Position numbers and translations under genes: made by a program
Shown here: piece by piece, positions 56,997 to 64,000 of the stretch
Numbering within the stretch: position 1 is the first letter of the stretch
Layout: each line of letters starts with the position of its first letter
Origin: Thamnidium elegans
Lineage: Eukaryota; Mucoromycota; Mucoromycetes; Mucorales; Mucoraceae
DNA: 64,000 nt
Direction of reading: 5' to 3'
Assembly: GCA_025201345.1 (NCBI GenBank)
Contig: JAIXMG010000019.1
Span: forward strand, 647,125 to 711,124
Notes under the pieces: generated by a model
Databases searched by the model: none
Told to the model about the DNA's origin: nothing
What the model saw: only the letters and a program-made list of their open reading frames with translations

Positions 56997-58709
56997 ATGG
57001 GATTCTGTATTTATTGTAATAAAAACGTATATAGCAGTACAAGCTGTCCAAAATGCTTTCGAACTATTTCCAATACATCTAAAGCAGAATCAAGAGTTAC
57101 AGCTATGTTTCCGGACCAAAAAAGATTAAATCAAACAAACGCAGATAAATGGCAAACTATGTAAGTTAATTCTCTTTTTTAAATTTATTATTTCATCTTA
57201 ACAATATGTATTAGGTACAGTAAAAAGGCCATCTTTGATAACGCTCAAGGTTCTACTAGCGCGTCAGTTAGAAATAAACGAACCATACCTCAATTTAACT
57301 TGGCAAAATATGATTACAGTAAATGTATTATGTGTCAAGGAGGAAGCTGGGCTGAATTCCATAACAATTCCTCAGTTATTGTATGTGAACCATGTAAAAA
57401 ATCTGCACAGAGTTCACCTTTACCTGAAAGTTCTAGTATCTCTACACCTGTACTTTCTTCTATGGCTACCTCTAGATCTACACTAACTTCTTCAACCAAG
57501 ACCAACCCTTATTTTCAATTTCAAAGAACCAGAAGAGCTTCTATGCTTAATCGTACACAACTAGATGATATCGGTATGGGTCCTACTCCTGTCAGCACCG
57601 TATCTACTTCTGCTATCATCCAATCCCCACCACAATCACCTATCCTTAACCGAATCACTGAAGAACTCACCAACAAATGTAACCTAAACTACCGCCGTAC
57701 AGAAAAGACACAACCCAAAACCGATATGACATCTTCTTTACCACCTATTGCACCGCCTCGCACAAAAAAAAAAGTAGTTAAAAAGCCTTGTCAAGAATGC
57801 GGTCAACACGTTTCCAAAAGAGATTACCGAGGTTTAAAAATCCCATCTGGAAAAGTACTCTGTTATCATCACGATTGTTTATTTTGTGCTAAATGTAATC
57901 AGAATTTTGATTGTCTTGATTTCTGTACAGATGGTAAAAAATTTTATCATACAGAGTGTCCGCAAAGTAGACACGGGTCTCCGTTAAGTGAAGAAGAAGA
58001 AGAAGCGTATCCTGCTACACCGCCACCACACGAAACTCATTTTGATATTGCGGTGCAAGGTGAAGTGCCAAAGAATGACGCTCTGCATAAAAAGAAGGAA
58101 GTTCCTGATTCAACTACAGATGTGATGTGTAGCACTTGTACGCTGCCTGTGATAGATAGTACCTGTTTAGAACTTGCAAACAACTTTTACCACAAAGAGG
58201 TAATATTACATAGAGTTGAAAAAATATATGTATACTAACGTATAAAAAAAAAAAAAAAAAAAAACTTACAGTGTCTTTTATGTGCCGGATGTAATAAAAC
58301 TGTTCCAACAGATAAAAAACTATCTAAATATAAAGACAAACTCTACTGTGGTAGTTGTAAACCTACTCATCAACGACCTATACAAAACTTACGTATCCAA
58401 ATCGAAAATGAAATTTCAAGACCCCCTATTTTCACTACGCCTTCTGATATACTTAAATCAAGAAAGAAAGTGTTACCACAATTAGGAGGTGTTCGTACCT
58501 GTGCTCGATGTAATCAAAGTATGCCAGTTTCAGATATTCAACCGGGACCAGGCGCAAGTCGTTGGCATAAAAAATGTTTAAGGTGTACAAGGTGTAAAAA
58601 GCAAATGGATTCTGATGCACATATGACTACAAATGAAGATACCGGTCTCTGTTTGGTACATTGTCGTGAGTGTTTAGATGAAACTCCTAAGCCTAGGTTT
58701 GTTCGTTAA
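56997..58709 (+). CDS. LIM zinc-finger protein
   Basis: Three exons (56997..57160, 57215..58199, 58272..58709) encode about 528 residues. An N-terminal Cys motif (CIYCNKNVYSSTSCPKC) and a second (CIMCQGGSWAEF...CEPC) are followed by a long Ser/Thr/Pro-rich linker and three LIM-type modules: CQECGQHVSKRDYR...HHDCLFCAKCNQNF; CSTCTLPVIDSTC...YHKECLLCAGCNKTV; and CARCNQSMPVSDI...WHKKCLRCTRCKKQM. LIM domains bind proteins, often in the actin cytoskeleton or in polarity and Rho signalling. There is no RhoGAP, kinase or homeobox domain, so the partner is unknown. The fixed splice phase across Cys codons supports the exon joins. Confidence 0.85.
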
Positions 58710-59313
58710 ATATATACTTTGTAATAAGTAATAATAATAATAAAAAAAACTTTTTTTTAAGTAAGAAGCTTTCGTTTAAACTTTATTAAACACTCTATCT
58801 TTTAACATTTACTTAGCAGTCGACTATTACTTAACAATAATAGTTTCGCCACTCGCTAGCTTATTTTATCTTATTTATTTAAGTGAATTACTAGCAGGAT
58901 TACTTTGTAAAAGGTATGAGCGAGTATATTTAGAGACAGCAAGTTATTATGTACTTGGTATAAACACTTTTTTATACCTGGTTTTTCATTTATATAAACG
59001 TTTTTTTATCAAGTTTTTCGTTTATATAAACGCTTTTTTTCATCAAGGTTTTTTTTTATTTGTAAATAAACGCAATGGCCACATTGAAAATACACGGTGA
59101 ATAGTTTACCTCTTTCCTTTCATACCTTTTATTGGCTCTGGACTTGAAGTGTTACACTCTTTTTTTTTAAATAAGCCACTTTAATTTTTTTTTGTGTGCG
59201 GGCGGGATATGTATGGAAAAAAATGTAATGTGCGACCAAAAGAGAAGCTAAGTAATGCCAACAAGCGTCAAACCATTACATCCTTCTCTTTTCCCCTTCA
59301 CCAAAAGCAACTG
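58710..59313. other. Intergenic; LIM 3' flank and RPL9 promoter
   Basis: Near 58974-59055 there are three imperfect tandem copies of a unit like TTTATATAAACGCTTTTTT-ATCAAG. The last 60 bp (CATTACATCCTTCTCTTTTC...) look like a ribosomal-protein pyrimidine-rich promoter/5' leader. No additional gene. Confidence 0.5.
58974..59055. repeat. Short tandem repeat, about 3 imperfect units of 26-30 bp
   Basis: Units share the core TTTTTCxTTTATATAAACG followed by CTTTTTTTxATCAAG. They sit about 560 bp upstream of RPL9. Confidence 0.5.
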
Positions 59314-59599
59314 GTATGTTTTTTTCAAAATAAACTGAATTAGATATTATTGATTATGGATGATTTGAATACATGGATGGATGAATACGATGAAAGGATG
59401 GATTCGATATTAAAAAAAAGTGGATACTGCCAAAAAAAAAAAAAAAAAACACCTCTGAACACTTGTTTTTTTTTTTTTTTTGGTAGTATACTACCTTGTT
59501 TGTATTTTTTCAATTCCGTGTATACAAATCAACCAATATATAATCTCTACTTTACGCGAGTAAAAAGTTAGGAATATACTAACATTTTTAAAATAATAG
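59314..59599 (+). other. Predicted 5'UTR intron of RPL9
   Basis: A GTATGT donor at 59314 (after CAACTG), a perfect TACTAAC branch site near 59576 and the acceptor AATAATAG at 59599 outline a 286-bp intron ending 19 bases before the RPL9 start. It is longer than other introns in the window. It contains A- and T-runs and a short spurious frame. Confidence 0.65.
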
Positions 59600-59618
59600 G
59601 GCATTTTTTTAATCAACA

Positions 59619-60182
59619 ATGAAGGATATCTACAAGCAAGACGAACTCGCCATCCCTGAGGGTGTTAAGGTTGACATCAAGTCCCGTCAAATTACTGTTG
59701 AAGGTCCCCGTGGTGTCCTCACCAAGAACCTCCGTCACTTGAACATTGAAATCACCAAGGTTGGTGAAAAGATCCGTTTCATTGTCCATCACGGTCTCCG
59801 TAAGCACGTTGCCTGTATCCGTACCGTCCGTTCTTTGGTTAACAACATGATTGTTGGTGTTACCAAGGGTTTCGAATACAAGTTGCGTTATGTTTACGCA
59901 CATTTCCCCATTAACTGTATCATTAACGATGCCGGAGATGCTGTTGAGATCCGTAACTTCTTGGGTCAAAAGGTTGTCTTCCACGTCAAGATGCGTGAAG
60001 GTGTTACCATTGAAGCTTCCAAGAACCAAAAGGATGAACTTACCCTCCGTGGTAACTCTCTTGAGAACGTTTCTCAATCCGCTGCTGATATCCAACAATC
60101 TTGTCTCGTCAAGAACAAGGATATCCGTAAGTTCTTGGATGGTATCTACGTTTCCGAACGTAACGTTATGGAATCTGCTTAA
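59619..60182 (+). CDS. RPL9: 60S ribosomal protein uL6 (L9)
   Basis: Single coding exon, 187 residues, the usual eukaryotic L9 length. uL6 sits near the GTPase-associated centre of the large subunit. The sequence is easily recognised: [93 protein letters not shown] block [20 protein letters not shown] and [16 protein letters not shown]. Codon use is clearly different from neighbours: C-ending codons (GTC, ATC, CGT, AAG) prevail, as expected for a very highly expressed gene. The coding part lacks introns, but a 5'UTR intron precedes it. Confidence 0.98.
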   Translation: MKDIYKQDELAIPEGVKVDIKSRQITVEGPRGVLTKNLRHLNIEITKVGEKIRFIVHHGLRKHVACIRTVRSLVNNMIVGVTKGFEYKLRYVYAHFPINCIINDAGDAVEIRNFLGQKVVFHVKMREGVTIEASKNQKDELTLRGNSLENVSQSAADIQQSCLVKNKDIRKFLDGIYVSERNVMESA

Positions 60183-60996
60183 ACATTTTTCTTCCCCTCA
60201 ACCTTATTTTTTGATTAAATAATTTGTTTCCCTTTTTTTTTTTTCTAAAAATAAAAACAAAGAGAACTTTTTTTTTAAAAAAAAACCCTTTTTTTGTGTG
60301 GGTGTATTTAATGGAGATGAAAGTGTATTTAATCAGAAACATGATTTGAATGGAATAAGAGTGAGACCTTTTTTTTTTTTTTTTTTTTGACAGGAAAGAA
60401 ATACGTTAAATTTAGCTCAATAATAAGGAAGCTTATCTATATAATTAGCTGAATAAACATTTTAGCTGATTTTTTAAGAAAGTAAGCTAGTATGAGAGTT
60501 GGAAATTATTAATACGATTCTTTATCAATAGGAAAGTAAAAACGCTAAAATATAAGAGTCAAAAGGGAAATCACCGAAAGGTCTTTTTTTTTTTTTTTTT
60601 TTTTTAATGAGACGCCCCCTTCTCCCGAGTATAGTTTTACACAGCGGACAAATATCGCCTATTGAAAAAGAAAAGTTTCAAGACGTAATTGATTGGATCA
60701 AGTGTTACTTGGATTATCAATAATTGCTAATACAAACCCTGTCTCCGATCAAAGTTCCTTATTAAGAACTTTTATATTAACAGAAAAAAAAAAAAAAAAA
60801 AAAGATGTATAAATAAGTGAACCATTTAATTATAAATTTTTTTTGGTTTTTTTTTTTTTTTGGTTTTTTTGACTTTTTTTTTTTGACAAGCAAAATCATT
60901 AAATTATACAGATCCAAAAAAAGAAAAAAAAAAAGAGGAACTTTTTTCTTCTTATACACATTTATTCCCTCCCCTCTTTTTTTTAATATTTAAACG
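60183..60996. other. Intergenic, homopolymer-rich
   Basis: RPL9 3' flank, then T-runs at 60368-60388 and 60582-60605 and an A-run near 60782-60803, then a T/G-rich stretch and CT-rich leader of the kinase gene. No other gene seen. Confidence 0.5.
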
Positions 60997-62199
60997 ATGG
61001 TTCGTTTATCAAATATCTTTCATATGCCAACACCTCAGCGGAAGAGTAGTTCAGCACAAAGTAGCCGCAGAAATTCTCGAGATTCTACTTCTTGCCAATC
61101 TGATTCAACTTTCGAAGAAGGTAAAAACTGGGTATTTAAACAATTACACCTCAATCAAACACCTAAAACTCGTACCGAAGACACACAATTATCTCAAGCC
61201 TCGGCTACTATCCAAAGTGGTAATGAATCCAATCCATCTAAACCTAAACTTCATCGATTGAATACAACTAATCTCCGCGAGTATGGCGAATGTTATAAAC
61301 GTCTGGGTAAAGGATCCACCGCCATTATTTCGATTTGTCGCAGCAAGAAAATAAATAGTGTTAATAACAAGGATAAAACATCAAAGTTATACGCTATCAA
61401 ACAATTTCGTAAACGTAACAAGACAGAAAGTGAAAAAGAATACATGAAGAAATTGACAAGTGAATTTTGTATTTCATCTACATTTCATCATGAAAATATT
61501 GTAGAAACAATTGATTTAGTACTTGATGATCAAAATCGATACTGCACTGTAATGGAGTACTGTCCAGGAGGAGATTTATTCTCTGTCATAATGTCTGGAC
61601 ACATGACTGACATTGAAATGTCTTGCTGCTTTAAACAATTATTAAATGGAATTGCGTATCTTCATTCAGTAGGTGTTGCTCATCGTGACATAAAACCAGA
61701 AAATCTCTTGTTGACTCTTGATGGTAGATTAAAGATTACAGATTTTGGTGTATCCGATGTATTTAGATGTGCTTGGGAAAGAACAGGACATAAAAGCCAT
61801 GGATTAGTTGGATCTGAACCATACATTGCACCTGAAGCATTTGAAAAGGATCATGAATATTGGGGTGCACATGCTGATATTTGGTCGGCAGGTGTTGTCT
61901 TATACTCCATGTATAGAGGTGGACATGCTTGGATACGAGCGGATAAAAAAATTGACCGAGAATTTAGAAATTATGTACGACATTATTCCACTCAAACCTT
62001 TCCAAATTTTAAAAAGTTTCCAGATTCTGTTGCTGATTTACTGTACAAGATGTTGGATCCAAATCCAGAAACTCGTATCACTGCTTCACAAACATTACGA
62101 CATGAATGGGTTCAATCTATCTTGGTTTGTGAAAAAGGAATTGATGCACTCAATCGAGAACATCATCATACTACCATCTCTTGTTCTAAAAAGCACTAA
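60997..62199 (+). CDS. Ser/Thr protein kinase, HAL4/SAT4-Npr1 family
   Basis: Intronless, 400 residues. A Ser/Thr-rich leader of about 95 residues precedes a kinase domain: glycine loop RLGKGSTAIISICRSK, ATP lysine in LYAIKQFRKR, MEYCPGGDLFSVI, catalytic HRDIKPENLLL, DFGVSDVFRCAW and the family signature KSHGLVGSEPYIAPEAF followed by YWGAHADIWSAGVVLYSM. The SDVFRCAWE...SHGxxGSEPYIAPE pattern is typical of the fungal HAL4/HAL5 (SAT4) group that controls ion homeostasis and the stability of nutrient and potassium transporters at the plasma membrane. The short leader and the lack of a long C-terminus make it smaller than yeast Sat4. Start chosen as the only Met before the conserved part. Confidence 0.88.
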   Translation: MVRLSNIFHMPTPQRKSSSAQSSRRNSRDSTSCQSDSTFEEGKNWVFKQLHLNQTPKTRTEDTQLSQASATIQSGNESNPSKPKLHRLNTTNLREYGECYKRLGKGSTAIISICRSKKINSVNNKDKTSKLYAIKQFRKRNKTESEKEYMKKLTSEFCISSTFHHENIVETIDLVLDDQNRYCTVMEYCPGGDLFSVIMSGHMTDIEMSCCFKQLLNGIAYLHSVGVAHRDIKPENLLLTLDGRLKITDFGVSDVFRCAWERTGHKSHGLVGSEPYIAPEAFEKDHEYWGAHADIWSAGVVLYSMYRGGHAWIRADKKIDREFRNYVRHYSTQTFPNFKKFPDSVADLLYKMLDPNPETRITASQTLRHEWVQSILVCEKGIDALNREHHHTTISCSKKH

Positions 62200-62302
62200 T
62201 CTTTCCTTTTTGTAAATAATACCCCCCTCCCATCCTACCCATACACTATGTCCCTCTCTTTTTAATAATAATAAAAAAAAAAAAAAAATTAAAAAACATC
62301 TT

Positions 62303-62333
<31 letters not shown>

Positions 62334-62347
62334 GTTTCCTTATGATT
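62200..62347. repeat. (TA)n microsatellite between convergent genes
   Basis: A TA repeat of about 14 units near 62303-62330, with A-runs before it, fills the space between the HAL4-type kinase stop and the ZZZ3-like stop. Confidence 0.7.
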
Positions 62348-64000
62348 CTATTGTTGAAACCCTAAATAACTATATTCACCTAAATGCTCAGGCGATTTAT
62401 AATCATTATCTGCATAATAAGGGAAAGGATTCGCAGTACGGACAGCTTCGAATGTATGATCCGCAGTATGATGGTCTAGATTTTTTTTTGTATCACAGGG
62501 GTGGTTAGTGGGGGTAAATTATTAAATAGAAAAAAAGAAAGTTACCATTGGTAAAGACACCTTTTTCCATACAAGATCCGCACAAATCGACTTCTTCACT
62601 AATATCACACACTGTACACTTATACAGCACACCAACAATAGGTTCGATACCACACCCATCACACTTAAAATGGAACGTGTGAGTATTTATTTTTTTATTT
62701 TTTTTTAATTTGCTAATTATACTTACTGCAAAACCTTCATGAATGACCAATTCCGATGTTTCTGAGTTACCATTGGTCTAATAAAATAATTTTTGAGTTT
62801 ATTTTGTTTGTTTTGTTTTCGATGAGTAAATGGGACTTACTGTATTGACTCTACGCATCATTTCTTTTATACTAGAATCTTCTTCATCATCCGACATAAA
62901 TACAGCGGGAGGGCCTCGCGAAGCAGCATAATGAGCGCCCGATGTACGTACATATCCTGTACTTGCCACAGTAGCATACGGTCTATTATTTGGTCCCATA
63001 CCAGGCTTAGTAATACGGTTACCTGAAACTTTTTTCTTTGTATCCTTTTCTTTTGGCATACAAGATGGCTTCAAAAAAAAAAGGTGTTAATTTACAAATT
63101 ATATACATATAAAAATAAAACCTACAGGGATAGTAATTCTACCAGGTACAGGTAGACCCGACTTTGCTAATTTAATAAAATATTTTTGAACACGGCTTGC
63201 TACTTGACGTTGTGTTCTTGTACCAAGCGCCTTTGATATTTTATGAAACCGTTGAGCTTGAATTGGTTCATCTGGGTAAGTAATTAGTAGTTCTTGTAAG
63301 CGGTGTTGTTCTTCATCAGACCATGGTTGTTTAAATGTAGGTGTACGGTTTGGATCGTCCTAAACAAAGAGTATGAGTATGATTATTATATATGAAAAAA
63401 AAAAATTATTTGAACTTTACCATTGTATTCATATCAGATGGAGAGTATTCGTCTGGTGTACGAGGTTCGATAGATTGTAGTCTAGATAATGAAGGGCTAT
63501 TTATGTATATAACACATCAGAAAAAAGTTGATCGCAATAGTGTATATATATATATATATATTACCTTTCTATACCAGGCATGTCCATTGAACTTGCCCGC
63601 AAGTCCCTTTCCATACCTGTTTGTATCATGGAAGTCCTTCGCTTTCCAATTCCTTTACCTGCGCAGGTAGTATTGATATTGATAGATGGACTACGTAACT
63701 TTTGTCTAGGAGTCGTCTTTGTTGCAATAGAATCTTCTTCTTCATCGTCAGAGAAATCTGAAACTGAATTAGCGCGAGAAGGAATTTGACGCATAGCTTG
63801 CGTTGCTTTCAACAGTTCTTGTTGGAGGTAGTTTACAGGTGTAGTTGGTGTAGAGGTATATTCTGTAGCGACCGGTGTATCTAAAATGTTCTATTAAAAA
63901 AAATAAGTTTATATGTGTGAAATTAAAATTGTCGCTGTGTACTTACACGATATGTGGATTTTTTTGCTTGTCCCATAAATTGAAGTGACAAGTCATTTAA
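62348..64000 (-). CDS. ZZZ3-like protein with Myb/SANT and ZZ zinc finger, N-terminus beyond window
   Basis: Eight exons are visible (64000..63947, 63890..63565, 63496..63421, 63359..63126, 63068..62841, 62777..62727, 62663..62546, 62475..62348) and join in frame; the start lies beyond the right edge. A Myb-like domain reads FKQPWSDEEQHRLQELLITY then GTRTQRQVASRVQKYFIKLA and GLPVPGRITIP. A ZZ finger follows: CDGCGIEPIVGVLYKCTVCD and VDLCGSCMEKG, then the His-containing end DHHTADHTFEAV. SANT plus ZZ with the QVASRVQKYFIKLxKxGxPVPGR signature is the ZZZ3 arrangement; animal ZZZ3 reads histone H3 for the ATAC acetyltransferase complex. The fungal role is inferred. The N-terminal part is acidic and Ser-rich (VSDFSDDEEEDSIATK). 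Confidence 0.85.

Noticed and set aside
59350..59571. Plus-strand frame MIMDDLNTWMDEYDERMD ahead of RPL9
   Set aside because: It lies within the predicted 5'UTR intron and soon runs into poly-Lys/Phe homopolymer codons; no homologue recognised.
59314..59599. Box C/D snoRNA inside the RPL9 leader intron
   Set aside because: CTGA and ATGA-like motifs exist, but no consistent C/D pair with a terminal stem could be drawn.
59613..60098. 161-codon minus-strand frame over RPL9
   Set aside because: It is the antisense shadow of the biased RPL9 codons; no family resemblance.
1..64000. tRNA, rRNA and CRISPR arrays
   Set aside because: No T-loop/anticodon arrangement, rRNA segment or regularly spaced direct repeats were found on reading both strands by eye; a tRNAscan run would be the decisive test.

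Overview
This window is nuclear DNA from a filamentous fungus, most likely of the Mucoromycota (Mucorales-like). It is AT-rich and full of A/T homopolymers. Genes carry many short GT-AG introns of about 45-100 bp, sometimes with a clear TACTAAC branch point. The protein set is fungal: chitin synthase, ergothioneine synthase Egt1, an RTA1-type membrane protein, a HAL4-type kinase, an Alr/Mnr2 magnesium channel and an RNAi RNA-dependent RNA polymerase. MOB4, UNC13, GT49, CENP-K and ZZZ3 homologues accompany them. Species cannot be fixed from sequence alone. No tRNA, rRNA, CRISPR or prokaryotic operon was seen.

Layout, left to right. 1-6.2 kb: three minus-strand genes (BAR-domain protein cut by the left edge, branched-chain 2-oxoacid dehydrogenase E1 alpha, chitin synthase). 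6.2-12.8 kb: gene-poor, with a Fanzor/TnpB-like nuclease relic, a bHLH factor and an unidentified broken ORF. 12.8-18.0 kb: exportin-1 and convergent MOB4/phocein. 18.0-31.3 kb: a Prp4-like kinase relic, a GT49 glycosyltransferase, a divergent septin, AP-3 sigma, a large UNC13-type protein and an RTA1-type protein. 31.4-35.7 kb: a transposon graveyard, in one orientation: Tc1/IS630-type transposase relic, a second and longer Fanzor/TnpB-like relic with a GC-richer foldable tail, then a perfect 116-bp MITE. 36-64 kb: dense housekeeping block: Cdc7 kinase, Egt1, Alr/Mnr2 channel, SRP72, a second MITE-like element, a GST-fold protein, CENP-K-like protein, TAF7, RdRP, LIM protein, ribosomal protein uL6 (RPL9), HAL4-type kinase and a ZZZ3-like protein cut by the right edge.

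The genes form no single pathway; they are ordinary eukaryotic neighbours. Several are tightly packed. CENP-K-like and TAF7 are divergent with 105 bp between start codons. The GST-fold gene and the CENP-K-like gene converge with only 21 bp between stop codons. XPO1/MOB4 and CDC7/EGT1 converge within about 160 bp. The most unusual content is the two independent relics of RNA-guided-nuclease (Fanzor/TnpB) type, one of them directly behind a Tc1-type transposase relic, in a genome that also encodes an RNAi polymerase.

Splice sites were placed by hand from GT/AG signals, reading-frame continuity and family similarity recalled from memory. Exon ends may be off by a few bases.
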